Positions 51,672-60,499 of a stretch of 64,000 nt of DNA are shown piece after piece. Under the pieces are notes generated by a model. That model did not search any database, was not told where the DNA came from, and saw only the letters and a program-made list of their open reading frames with translations. The position numbers and the translations under genes are program-made. How positions within the stretch are numbered: the stretch's first letter is position 1; each line of letters begins with the position of its first letter. The stretch is from JBBDYG01 sp040901765 (GTDB taxonomy: Bacteria > Planctomycetota > Planctomycetia > Pirellulales > Lacipirellulaceae), in the NCBI GenBank assembly GCA_040901765.1, contig JBBDYG010000015.1, positions 1 to 64,000 of the forward strand, written 5' to 3'.

Positions 51672-53690
51672 CTAAACCTTCACGGGTACTCTGGCGCTAC
51701 TTGTCGATCGCGCCCCGTCGGGCGACGTTGCTTGCGATTCTCTGTGCCGTTGACGTTCCTTCCACACCTCTTCGATCATTTCCGCGCCAACGAGGCCATA
51801 CAACCGCGGGCGCGGGGGCATGAGCGACGTATCGACGTCTTCGTAGGTGAGCTGTGGCTCGCCCTGAGGGTCTACCTTGGCGATGGTGGTCTTGAGCCAC
51901 ATTTCGTTCTTGCGCTCGAACGCTTCGCACCACTCTTCGGCTTGTCGGCGGCGCTCGGCGGGTTCTTCGGCGGTGAGGCCGGGCATCGTGAACGCGGGCT
52001 TGTAGTGAGCGCCGCGGCTTTCATCTCGGGCTAGTGCGCCTTTGAGAATCGCCTTGGCGATCGGGAACATGTCCACGAGCGACTTGGTGAACATCACGTT
52101 CTGGTTGGTCCAGTTTCCGGTGTCCGACAGCGAGCAGCGTTTCGCCCGCTCGGCAAGGTCGCTGACCTTCGCAACAGCCGTGCGGAGTTGCTCGTTGTGC
52201 CGAACCACCAGGGCGGCCTTGGTCATTTCGTTGCCGAGTTCCTGATGAAGCAGGTAAGGGTTCTCGCCGCCGGCGGGGCGCTTGAGCATCTCGTCGTGCT
52301 CCAGTTGCTTCTTGGCCCGCTGGCCGCGGAGGAGCAGGTCGAATTTCTCGTCGCCGGCCGATTCCTTCAGTCCCTTGAGGGCCGTCTCGATGCCGGGCGC
52401 GACGAACAGACCCGTGAAGATGCAGGAAAGAAGCGAATTGGCCCCCAGTCGATTCGCGCCGTGGTATTGGTAGTCGCATTCGCCGATGGCGTAGACGCCC
52501 GGGACGTTCGTTTGATGATTACGCGGATGCGCGGGCTGGAGTCCGCCTTCGGCGTTCTTGACGTAGTCGCACCACAGACCGCCCATCGAATAATGGACGG
52601 CGGGAAAAATCTTCATCGGCACCTGACGCGGATCGACGCCTTGAAACTTCTCATAAATGTGCAGAATGCCGCCGAGCTTGCGGTCAAGCTCCTCGCGGGG
52701 TATGTGCGTAAGATCGAGATAGACGCACATCGTGTTGGCTTCGACGCTCAGGCCGTCGTTGACGCAGACATCGAAGATTTCGCGGGTGGCGATGTCGCGC
52801 GGCACGAGGTTGCCATATTTCGGGTAGCGGACTTCGAGAAAGTAGTAGCGTTCTGCGTCTGGAATGTCGGCGGGGTCGCGGGGGTCGTGCGGCTTGCGGG
52901 GCACCCAAACGCGGCCCCCTTCGCCGCGGGCCGATTCGCTCATTAAGCGGCACTTGTCGGCCCCCGGAATTGCCGTGGGGTGAACCTGAATGAACTCGGC
53001 GTTGGCGTAATGCACGCCGTGCCGCGCCGCGCGGCTGGCGGCGCTGCCGGTGCAGGTCATCGACATCGTGCTGCGCCCGTAGATCAAACCGCAACCACCC
53101 GTGCCGAGCACGACGGCATCCGCGGGAAAGGCGCGGATTTCCATCGTGATCACGTTCTGCGCAATCGCCCCGCGGCAACGGCCGTCGTCGTCGATCACGG
53201 GGCTGAGAAAATCCCAACCTTCGTATTTTGTGACACGCCCCGCGGTTTCCCAGCGACGGACCTGTTCATCCAGCGCGTAAAGCAATTGCTGGCCCGTGGT
53301 CGCGCCGGCAAACGCGGTGCGTTTGAAAAGCGTGCCGCCGAAGCGGCGTTGATCGCGAAAGCCCTCGGGGGTGCGGTTGAACGGGACGCCGAGGCGATCC
53401 ATCAGGTCGATGATCTTCGGACCCCAGTCGGTCATTTCCTTGACCGGCGGCTGATGCTGCAAAAAATCGCCGCCGTAAACCGTGTCGTCGAAGTGAAGCC
53501 ACTCGTTGTCGCCCTGTTGGCGGGTGACTTCGTTGACGCTGTTGATGCCGCCCTGAGCGCAGACGCTATGCGAGCGACGCATCGGGACGAGGCTCATGCA
53601 ATCGACCTCGACGCCCAGCTCGGCGAGCTTCATCGTCGCCGCCAGCCCGGCGAGCCCGCCGCCTACTACTAAGACACGTTGCTTTGCCAT
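51672..53690 (-). CDS. sdhA: succinate dehydrogenase flavoprotein subunit
   Basis: A 672-residue SdhA of the B. subtilis type, starting MAKQRVLVVGGGLAGLAATM at ATG 53690. The FAD motif, RRSHSVCAQGGINSV (FAD-attaching histidine), DDTVYGGDFLQHQPPVKEMT, the active-site HPTAIPGADKCRLMSESARG and the C-terminal GECDYQYHGANRLGANSLLS are all in place. It oxidises succinate in the TCA cycle and passes electrons to the iron-sulfur subunit. sdhC lies upstream but no sdhB follows. Confidence 0.95.
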   Translation of the reverse strand: MAKQRVLVVGGGLAGLAATMKLAELGVEVDCMSLVPMRRSHSVCAQGGINSVNEVTRQQGDNEWLHFDDTVYGGDFLQHQPPVKEMTDWGPKIIDLMDRLGVPFNRTPEGFRDQRRFGGTLFKRTAFAGATTGQQLLYALDEQVRRWETAGRVTKYEGWDFLSPVIDDDGRCRGAIAQNVITMEIRAFPADAVVLGTGGCGLIYGRSTMSMTCTGSAASRAARHGVHYANAEFIQVHPTAIPGADKCRLMSESARGEGGRVWVPRKPHDPRDPADIPDAERYYFLEVRYPKYGNLVPRDIATREIFDVCVNDGLSVEANTMCVYLDLTHIPREELDRKLGGILHIYEKFQGVDPRQVPMKIFPAVHYSMGGLWCDYVKNAEGGLQPAHPRNHQTNVPGVYAIGECDYQYHGANRLGANSLLSCIFTGLFVAPGIETALKGLKESAGDEKFDLLLRGQRAKKQLEHDEMLKRPAGGENPYLLHQELGNEMTKAALVVRHNEQLRTAVAKVSDLAERAKRCSLSDTGNWTNQNVMFTKSLVDMFPIAKAILKGALARDESRGAHYKPAFTMPGLTAEEPAERRRQAEEWCEAFERKNEMWLKTTIAKVDPQGEPQLTYEDVDTSLMPPRPRLYGLVGAEMIEEVWKERQRHRESQATSPDGARSTSSARVPVKV

Positions 53691-53707
53691 GAAAATTCCC
53701 AAAGAAA

Positions 53708-53817
53708 ACCGCTAATCGACGCTAATGTTCGCTAATAAATACACAGCAAAAGAGTTTAACAGGAGATGAACTTTCTGATTTGCGATTAGCGTCCAATTAG
53801 CGTCCATTAGCGGTTCT
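53708..53817. repeat. GCTAATCG-type palindrome between sdhC and sdhA
   Basis: ACCGCTAATCGACGCTAATG and CGATTAGCGTCCAATTAGCG followed by TCCATTAGCGGT face each other and fill the 130-base gap between sdhC and sdhA, separating two genes that are normally tightly coupled. It is related to the unit at 31249. Confidence 0.6.
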
Positions 53818-53820
53818 CCG

Positions 53821-54618
53821 CTACGGACTAGTACGTTTGTGGGGGGCCGGGGTGATCTCGCCCGATTCTACTCTTTGGCGGTACATGCGGTCCTCGATCT
53901 CTTGGGCTTCTTCGTAACCTTCGCCCTGTCCGTAATCGCGCATGCCGCCGAGCGCGCCCAACCCGACTGCCGCGAGGGCAATTCCGAATACGGTGCAGAC
54001 GGCGAGCGCGCGGTTTTGGGCCCGCTGGCTGACCCAAACGCCCCAGGTGATGCCCATCGTCCAGATGCCATTGGCGAGGTGGAACACGCAGGCGAGGATG
54101 CCGATGACGTACCACGTAGCCATCGCCCAGCCCTGCAGCGCCTTTCCCGCCGTGGAAGCAGCGTTATAGGGGCGGAATTGTGCACCGCCGAATGGTTCGG
54201 TGAGGTTTTGCGCCCACCACGAATTATGGAACCAGCCGTGCATCTGAAACACATGCTGGAGGATGAACAGCAGTGCGATGACGCCGGTGATGCGCTGCAT
54301 CGTGTACCGCCAGTTTGCTCCGTAAGGGTAGTGGCGAGTGTTCGGAACCGACCCGCGAATGATCGCAACGCCGATTATCGCGTGAAATAACAGCGGGATG
54401 AAAATGAAGACCCACTCAACGAGCGGCAGCAGCTTGCCGAGAGAATGAATCGAATAGACACTTCGCTGAAACGCGCCGGGGCTGTCGAGCACCGTGGCGT
54501 TGGTGAGCAGGTGAACGACCATGTAGGCGCCCACCGGAATCAGGCCACTAAGCGAGTGGAGCCGGCGGATGACAAACTCATTGCGAGCCAAGAAGGAGGG
54601 CGTCGTTTCTGCCACCAA
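53821..54618 (-). CDS. sdhC: succinate dehydrogenase cytochrome b558 subunit
   Basis: A 265-residue, five-helix cytochrome b of the SdhC type found in B. subtilis and planctomycetes. RLHSLSGLIPVGAYMVVHLL, LLFHAIIGVAIIRGSVPNTR, RYTMQRITGVIALLFILQHV, HGWFHNS and ILACVFHLANGIWTMGITWG provide the haem-ligand histidines. It anchors the SDH complex in the membrane and passes electrons to menaquinone. It is upstream of sdhA in the same direction, separated by a repeat unit. It ends in a charged tail (EIEDRMYRQRVESGEITPAP). Confidence 0.93.
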   Translation of the reverse strand: MVAETTPSFLARNEFVIRRLHSLSGLIPVGAYMVVHLLTNATVLDSPGAFQRSVYSIHSLGKLLPLVEWVFIFIPLLFHAIIGVAIIRGSVPNTRHYPYGANWRYTMQRITGVIALLFILQHVFQMHGWFHNSWWAQNLTEPFGGAQFRPYNAASTAGKALQGWAMATWYVIGILACVFHLANGIWTMGITWGVWVSQRAQNRALAVCTVFGIALAAVGLGALGGMRDYGQGEGYEEAQEIEDRMYRQRVESGEITPAPHKRTSP

Positions 54619-54725
54619 ACACCTCGTTTTTCACGGACCAGCGAGCATTGTGCGTTCCTCAGTATAAAGGCCTGGAAGTGCGTCGCAAGGCGGCCCGCGG
54701 AGCGCAAGAAAAAGAGTCGCAGCAT

Positions 54726-54950
54726 CATTCAAGCCGGAGGCTTGATAGCGATTAGCCGGTGGTAAGCGCAAGCGCCACCACCGGCAGGACGAGCAATGTG
54801 ATTGCAGCACCCCAGCAGGGGTGCCAGCAGTCTAACGAAACTGGAATCGGCTGCGACCCCTACCGGGGTCGTGCAAAGAAACGATTGACTTTCCGGTGGT
54901 GCGCTGCGCGACCACCGGCTAATTGCTGTCATCCCGCTGGGATGAAAGAC
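54726..54950. repeat. R1 repeat element, copy c
   Basis: CATTCAAGCCGGAGGCTTGA, then TTAGCCGGTGGTAAGCGCAA, GCACCCCAGCAGGGGTGCCA, TGCGACCCCTACCGGGGTCG and CCGGTGGTGCGCTGCGCGAC followed by CACCGGCTAAT. It fills the space between sdhC and the TPR gene. Confidence 0.75.
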
Positions 54951-55025
54951 GCCGTTGCGAGTTTGAAAAGAGGGTTAATGGCGTAGAGCGGCACCCTCAA
55001 GGCGCTACGACAACCTGTAAGCCGT

Positions 55026-56570
55026 TCAGCCGCCGCTAGCCGGTTTCTCAAGCTCGGCGGCCTTGCGGCGATATTCTTCCGCTAGATCACCGCGGCCAAG
55101 TAGTTCAAGCTCATCGGCCAGAAACTCGTGGGCCTGCGCCATTTTGCCGTCGAACTTGATGGCGTTCATTAACGAGCTGACCGCCTTGACGTGCTCGCCA
55201 TCGTGCGAATAAGCGACGCCGCGCTTGTAGTAGTGGCTCGCGGCCGTGGGCTGCAAGCGGATGGCTTCGTTAAAATCTTTGATCGCCTTCTTGAAATCGC
55301 GAAGCTGCATGTAGGCCAGACCGCGGTTCACATAGGCCGGAACGTAGCGTTCGCTTTGATCGATCGCTTCGCCATAGGCTTTGATGGCCTTGTAATAGTC
55401 ACCCGTTTTGGCCCAGGTAAGGCCTTGCCAGAAGTAGGCCCGGGGCGTGTCGAACTCGATGGCGGCAGCGTGCTCGAAGTCGCGTATCGCGAGCATCTCT
55501 TCATCCATTTCCCGGAAGCAGACACCGCGGCGGAAATATGCTTCCGCCAAGCTCGGATTTAGCTCAATGGCTTCGGAGAACGACTTGACGGCGTCGCCGA
55601 GCCGGCCAAGCAACCGCTCGCCTACTCCGCGGCGGAACAACGCAGCGGAGCGAATCGCGGCGCCGGTTTGGTTATCCGGCAAGTTTTTGAGCAACTGTTC
55701 GCACTCGGCAATTTGCGCTTCGTAGGCCGCTTTCTTCACTGCGGGCAACTCGGCGGCCTTTCCTTCCTCTTCATGCACGCTGGCTTTTAACAGATGGGCT
55801 TGGACGTGAGGCAGCTCTTCCTGCCCCTTCTTGGGCTTGTACTTAGCGATAGATTCGCCGAGTGCTTTGGCCGATGCCGCATGATTTTTGTCCTGAAGCT
55901 CGATCAGGCCTAACACAAAATGCGACTCGTGGTTTTCCGGATCGAGCGCAATCGAATGCTCGATGTCCTGGCGCGCCTTGTCGTATTTTCCTAGCGCCGC
56001 CTGGGCTTGAGACCGCAGCCGATACGCTTCGGGGTTTTCTTGCTCGGCCATCGTAATGTAGCGGTCGAGAAGTTTTAACCCCTGTTCCGCTCCGCCCAGT
56101 AGCGTGTAAACCTTGCCCAAGTTGAAAACGTAACGCGGATTGGTGCGGTCCGCTTCGTAGGCTTTTTGTGCGTCTTCGAGGGCTTGATCGTTTGCGCCCA
56201 AATCGAGAAGTATCTCCACTCGGCCGGAGAGAATATCGCCGTAGGCGGGGTTCGTGGGATTGGTCATCTCCACCGCTTGCTGATAGTCGGCGAGCGCGGA
56301 TTCGGGGTCTTCCAGTGTCGCATGGACTGCGGCTCGCTTGGCGTATGGCAATCCGTTATAGCCCGCGAGAGAAATCGCTTTCGAATAGGCGGCGACTGCT
56401 TCCTCGAGATTGCCTTCCTCGACAAACTTGTCGCCCTCGGCCAGCGCCGCTTCGATTTGTTGGTCCGGCGTCAGTTCAGTCGTCTCTTGGGCCGGCGCTA
56501 GCGAACCCACAATCAAGACGGCCAGGACGCCAATTCGTGGAACAACGCGCATTGCAAGTGAATGAACCAT
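55026..56570 (-). CDS. exported TPR-repeat protein
   Basis: A 514-residue protein. I start at ATG 56570 with GAGG 9 bases upstream. A signal peptide (VVPRIGVLAVLIVGSLAPA) is followed by about ten tetratricopeptide repeats with the usual W/L-G-Y-A-A-Y pattern, for example AEAYFRRGVCFREMDEEMLA, AIRDFEHAAAI and PAYVNRGLAYMQLRDFKKAI, KDFNEAIRLQP. Such proteins are interaction scaffolds in the periplasm. No catalytic domain and no partner in the neighbourhood gives a specific role. Confidence 0.85.
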   Translation of the reverse strand: MVHSLAMRVVPRIGVLAVLIVGSLAPAQETTELTPDQQIEAALAEGDKFVEEGNLEEAVAAYSKAISLAGYNGLPYAKRAAVHATLEDPESALADYQQAVEMTNPTNPAYGDILSGRVEILLDLGANDQALEDAQKAYEADRTNPRYVFNLGKVYTLLGGAEQGLKLLDRYITMAEQENPEAYRLRSQAQAALGKYDKARQDIEHSIALDPENHESHFVLGLIELQDKNHAASAKALGESIAKYKPKKGQEELPHVQAHLLKASVHEEEGKAAELPAVKKAAYEAQIAECEQLLKNLPDNQTGAAIRSAALFRRGVGERLLGRLGDAVKSFSEAIELNPSLAEAYFRRGVCFREMDEEMLAIRDFEHAAAIEFDTPRAYFWQGLTWAKTGDYYKAIKAYGEAIDQSERYVPAYVNRGLAYMQLRDFKKAIKDFNEAIRLQPTAASHYYKRGVAYSHDGEHVKAVSSLMNAIKFDGKMAQAHEFLADELELLGRGDLAEEYRRKAAELEKPASGG

Positions 56571-56789
56571 ATTTGACAACCTCAATCAAATTCTCGGGAA
56601 CGGTAAGAGAAGGATCGCGACCGGGCTGGCCCGCGACGCTTATAGACCATCGTACCATCGACGCCCGGTGATTCCCTCAAGTTGGTACGCAACTCAAAAG
56701 AATTCAGTTGCCGGTTAAGCGGGATTTAACGACTCTAGCGCGCCGCGCAGAACTGCCGCGATCGAAACAGTTTCCAGGGCGTAATCAAG

Positions 56790-57029
56790 TTAAGTGGCGC
56801 TGCTTGGCGCCGCACTCAAGGGTTCGACGGCAGTGACGTGCAGCAGCGAACAAATTCGGAAATCAGCCGGTACGTCATCTTCGACGTCGATCCCAACATA
56901 GATCGCCGTCCGACTGAGAAATGCCATTTCGGGATGACGGACCTCGTACGACTTGCCGCTCGACATAATCAACCGGAATGGTTGAAAAGGTCGGCTCGCC
57001 AGCAGTTCGCGAAAATTCTGAACTGTCAT
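56790..57029 (-). CDS. small conserved planctomycete protein (79 aa)
   Basis: A short protein reading MTVQNFRELLASRPFQPFRL, IMSSGKSYEVRHPEMAFLSR, TAIYVGIDVE and CSLLHVTAVEPL. The pattern (RPFQPFRL...G..YEVRHPEM) is a small conserved family frequent in planctomycetes, probably a compact beta-rich fold. The function is unknown. It lies 18 bases downstream of the acidic protein gene and reads in the same direction. Confidence 0.7.
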   Translation of the reverse strand: MTVQNFRELLASRPFQPFRLIMSSGKSYEVRHPEMAFLSRTAIYVGIDVEDDVPADFRICSLLHVTAVEPLSAAPSSAT

Positions 57030-57047
57030 GCCCTTAATTTTATACGC

Positions 57048-57587
57048 TTAATATGCCGTAGGCAAAATTGGCGCGGCCGCCATTTCGACCGACTTCTTGG
57101 GCGGCACGTCCTTCTTGCCCGGAACCGCAACCCGGCCGTAGGACTTCGCGTACTTATTGTAGTCGGTGGTGAACGCCTCGGCGTCTTCGGGGGTGAAGTC
57201 CCGGTCGATCGTCCGCTTGAACTTGCGATGCTCGTAGACGTGGACGACGTAGTTGGCCACGGGTGCCGGACGTCCGAACTCGTCGAGCGACTCTTCGCTC
57301 TCCGCAATCGGTTCCTCCGCAGGTTCCTCTTCGTCGAACTCAGGTTCCTCGGAAGGTGGCGCTTCCTCGACCGGTTTCGGCGCGGGCCGCTTACGGGGCG
57401 CGGCCGCCTTAGGTGCTTTCTTGGCGCCCTTAGCAGTCTTACGCGGGGCGGCTTTCTTCCGCTTGGGCGCCTCTTCTTCCGCCTCCTCTTCTACTTCCTC
57501 CTCCGACTCGTCGTCGGCATCATCGTCGTCATCGACGAAGTCGAATTCCTCGTCGTACAGATCGTCGTCTTCTTTGTCTCGAGCCAT
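57048..57587 (-). CDS. charged low-complexity protein with C-terminal folded segment (179 aa)
   Basis: It starts MARDKEDDDLYDEEFDFVDD at ATG 57587. Residues 1-40 are highly acidic, 45-85 highly basic (KRKKAAPRKTAKGAKKAPKA), and 85-110 acidic again. Only residues ~115-170 look folded (VANYVVHVYEHRKFKRTIDR, DFTPEDAEAFTTDYNKYAKS). The histone-like basic tract suggests nucleic-acid binding, while the acidic parts could bind basic partners; both are inference from composition. It stays in frame throughout, with typical codon use, so it is probably a real gene. Confidence 0.6.
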   Translation of the reverse strand: MARDKEDDDLYDEEFDFVDDDDDADDESEEEVEEEAEEEAPKRKKAAPRKTAKGAKKAPKAAAPRKRPAPKPVEEAPPSEEPEFDEEEPAEEPIAESEESLDEFGRPAPVANYVVHVYEHRKFKRTIDRDFTPEDAEAFTTDYNKYAKSYGRVAVPGKKDVPPKKSVEMAAAPILPTAY

Positions 57588-57789
57588 GGTAGATATGCAC
57601 TTGCCAGGAAGAAATCGAAGGGCCCTGCCCACTATCAGAGAAATGCACCCATCGAAGGAGGTGCGGGATAGTAAGCAAATTCACTGAGTCAGTATCGGTT
57701 GGCCATCCCGCAGAGTCAACGGACCGGCCGATAACGCTCAAGGCCAGGGCTTTGACTGCTACCACGAAGTGGCGACGATTGCCGCTAAA

Positions 57790-59523
57790 CTATTGCCGCA
57801 ACGCCATCTGCCCGCGGGCCACGTCGATGGCCTTGCTCAGGGCCTCGTCACCCGCTGTTTGCGGGTCGACGGCAGGCTGGGGAAGATCGGGCTGGGCGGC
57901 GGTTCGTTCCCCCGCCTCGGCGGGCTGGGGACCGCGGTAGGTCGTTTCATAGCGCCCCTCGGCATCGCTCGTAGCACGTCGCACGACGATATCGGGTTGG
58001 ACACCGACCTTGCTGATCGGCGAGCCGTTGGGCGAATAAAAACTAGCGGTCGTCAGCCGGACTCCGCCGCCGTTGTTGCCGAGTGGGAAGATGCCCTGCA
58101 CGGAACCTTTGCCGAACGATCGCTCGCCGACAATGGTTCCGCGGCGATTGTCGAGAATCGCGGCGGCGAAAATCTCGCTGGCGCTGGCGCTGTCGCCGTC
58201 GATCAGCACTACCAGCGGCACCCGCCATGTTCCACCGCGGTGGGCACGGTAGTCGAAATCCTCGGCATGATTACGGCCCCGGGTGGAGACAATGCCCCCG
58301 TCGGCTACAAACTTATCGGCCAGCTCGACGCTCGAAGTAAGCAGCCCGCCCGGATTGCGGCGCAAGTCGATTATGAGGCTGCGCATCCCTTGGCGATGCA
58401 AATCCCAGAGCGCGGCTTCGAGATCACGCGCGGTCGTCTTCTGAAACACAGGGATGCGAACGTAGGCGACGCCGTATTGCCGCTCAATAATCTTTACATC
58501 TTCCAGGCTGGGCACTTCTACGTGGGCACGGCGAACTGCCACCGTGCGCAGCGGAACTCCGGGCGATTCGATCGTCACCTGCACAATCGAACCTTCCACG
58601 CCCGTCAACATGCCCGCCGCTTCGTCGGTCGAAAGTTCAGTCGTTTGTTTTCCATCCACGGCGACAATCCGGTCGCCTGCCTTCAAGCCGGCTTGTTCGG
58701 CGGGACTGCGCGGAATCACATCGACGATCGCCAGCGCTTGGTTGTCGGCTTTAAGTTCCACGCCCAGCCCGACGAAGTTGCCTTCGATTTGGGCGTACAC
58801 GTCGCGCAGTTGATCGCTCGTAAGAAACGCGGAGTAATTGTCGAGGCCATCGGCCGCGGCGGCGGTGAATTCGTGCATCGTTGCCGAGCCACTCAGGCCA
58901 ACACGGGCGGAGGCGAGATTGGCGATCTCGCTAGCAGCGGCGACGGCTTCCTGACGAGTGCGGACCAACCGCCGCGATAGCGAACTCCGCATTTCGGCGC
59001 ACAGGCCGTCCACTTGGGGCTGAGCGACGCGGATCGCGTTATGCTGGCGGAAATCCTCGTCTAACAGCGCAAACTCGAGCGACGTGACGCCCCGCTTTGT
59101 CAGATCTTGCCACTGCGGCGCGGTGACGTAATGCGTGTCGATCTTCAATAGCAGGTCGTTATAAAGCTGTTGGGCCGCAATGGCGTTCAGTTCGTGAATG
59201 GAACGCAGAAAGCTCGCGTCGGCGTAGCGCCGGTCGATCCCGTAATGAAGTCGGGCCTCGTCGAACCTCTGCTGAAGGACTTGATCGTTGGGGTTATCGC
59301 GCAGCGCCTCTTCGTAGTGGGTGAGCGCGTCGGCCCAGCGACTTTGCGATTCGAGTTGCCGACCCTCTTCGAGCGCCTGGCTAACGTTGGGGGACTGGGC
59401 GGCGGCGGAGATACCGGGCTGTTGGGCGGCGGCGACGGAAGTGAAGAGCGCTAAGCCGCAAGCGGCGAAGAGCGCGAACACAGAGTGCCGTAGGCTTCCA
59501 CTTAGCGAGAGGCGAACTTGCAT
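57790..59523 (-). CDS. S41-family carboxyl-terminal processing protease
   Basis: A 577-residue exported protease starting at ATG 59523. After a signal peptide comes a TPR-like helical region (residues ~40-110), a PDZ domain (VGLGVELKADNQALAIVDVI, PGSPAEQAGLKAGDRIVAV-like SPAEQAGLKAGDRIVAVDGK) and the S41 catalytic core. The nucleophile is Ser ~446 (GDSASASEIFAAAILD) and Lys ~472 (GERSFGKGSVQG). It processes periplasmic proteins, substrate unknown. The signal peptide core FAACGLAL is encoded by the GCTAAGCCGCAAGCGGCG repeat at 59450. Confidence 0.9.
   Translation of the reverse strand: MQVRLSLSGSLRHSVFALFAACGLALFTSVAAAQQPGISAAAQSPNVSQALEEGRQLESQSRWADALTHYEEALRDNPNDQVLQQRFDEARLHYGIDRRYADASFLRSIHELNAIAAQQLYNDLLLKIDTHYVTAPQWQDLTKRGVTSLEFALLDEDFRQHNAIRVAQPQVDGLCAEMRSSLSRRLVRTRQEAVAAASEIANLASARVGLSGSATMHEFTAAAADGLDNYSAFLTSDQLRDVYAQIEGNFVGLGVELKADNQALAIVDVIPRSPAEQAGLKAGDRIVAVDGKQTTELSTDEAAGMLTGVEGSIVQVTIESPGVPLRTVAVRRAHVEVPSLEDVKIIERQYGVAYVRIPVFQKTTARDLEAALWDLHRQGMRSLIIDLRRNPGGLLTSSVELADKFVADGGIVSTRGRNHAEDFDYRAHRGGTWRVPLVVLIDGDSASASEIFAAAILDNRRGTIVGERSFGKGSVQGIFPLGNNGGGVRLTTASFYSPNGSPISKVGVQPDIVVRRATSDAEGRYETTYRGPQPAEAGERTAAQPDLPQPAVDPQTAGDEALSKAIDVARGQMALRQ
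59450..59467. repeat. copy 4 of the repeat, inside a signal-peptide coding region
   Basis: GCTAAGCCGCAAGCGGCG on the plus strand is read on the minus strand by the S41 protease gene as part of FAACGLAL, the hydrophobic core of its signal peptide. Confidence 0.75.
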
Positions 59524-60499
59524 TTGCTTGGTCCGTCGAAGCAAGTGAATTGGTCGCGACGCAGTCGGACTGCGCCGGATTGCAAGTGGAGAGCGCGGGG
59601 CACGCTGCGGCGGCCTCGGGTGAATATAGATCACGCCGAGGCCCCGGTCAAAATTTCCCTGCACTATTTTCGCGGACGAAAGCGGCAACCCATCGCACGA
59701 TCGTTATACAGCACTCAGCCGGGCAATCGTGACCCAGTCGAAGCAGGAGCGGTGACGGTCGTAGCGGTCAGAAGGCCGCGACTACGCTACTCGAATAACC
59801 GGCACGATCCGTTCGACTGCGGTTTCCGCAAACCAGCCGGGGGCTGGCTTCTCCGCGAACTAACCTCCGCACTCTTGCAAGTGACCAAAGGAACGCGGCG
59901 TCGTGCCCACAAGCGCCGAAGCTTCGTGCAATCGGCGAGGAGATCCCCCGCGGTGACCCTCGCACCTCCGGTGCGATACGGTTCCCTGCGGGTTCAACAC
60001 CATTACGCAATCCCGCCTGGATTGGTTTGCAGGATTCCTCAACGGCCGACTGCCGGCCACAAACGCCTGCATACGTCACTCCTTTATCTTTACTGGCAGC
60101 GCCAGCAAAGCGAAAGGGGGTCCGGCGAAAATTGCGCCTAAACGCAAGAATGCCCTTGGCGGCACCAACGCCGGCGCCCTCATCGCGATCGTTGGGTGTC
60201 TTTACGCCAACGGCGTTGCGTCCTCCAGCCCAGGGCTGCGCAGCTACCCTGGGTTGACTGACTCTGCGCATGCTTTACCCCAACGGGGTTACGCCGGAGG
60301 CCGTAACCCCGTTGGGGTAAATGCGATCAAATTCGGCATGTACCCAGGGTAGTCCGCTGCGGCGGACAACCCTGGGCTGGAGGGCGAAACCGCTTCGCGG
60401 TAGGAAAGCAGCAGTTGTGTAGAACAACGAGGGCGCTGCCCCAGGCTACGGTGAAATAGAGCCTTCGGCCAATGAAAGTTTTCGTTTACGGCATTGCCC
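59524..60499. other. 976-base region of repeats without a supported gene
   Basis: No frame with family features is seen; a minus-strand frame at 59768-60271 has unlikely composition. From ~60228 to 60480 the region is a set of nested palindromes. The clearest is TTTACCCCAACGGGGTTAC (60274-60292) facing its exact complement (60303-60321), inside CAGCCCAGGGCTG...CAACCCTGGGCTGG. The part 59524-60220 shows nothing I can name. Confidence 0.5.
60228..60480. repeat. nested palindromic repeat block
   Basis: An inner perfect 19-base inverted repeat at 60274-60321, an outer CCAGCCCAGGGCTG/AACCCTGGGCTGG pairing (60228-60380), and a half unit GCTGCCCCAGGCTACGGTGA (60434-60453) followed at 60461-60469 by CTTCGGCCA. 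The half unit matches the right arm of the repeat at 61330. Confidence 0.65.

Noticed and set aside
59768..60271. A 167-residue minus-strand reading frame upstream of the S41 protease gene
   Set aside because: Composition is arginine/glycine/alanine-rich with no domain pattern and it runs into palindromic repeats. It reads like non-coding GC-rich DNA.
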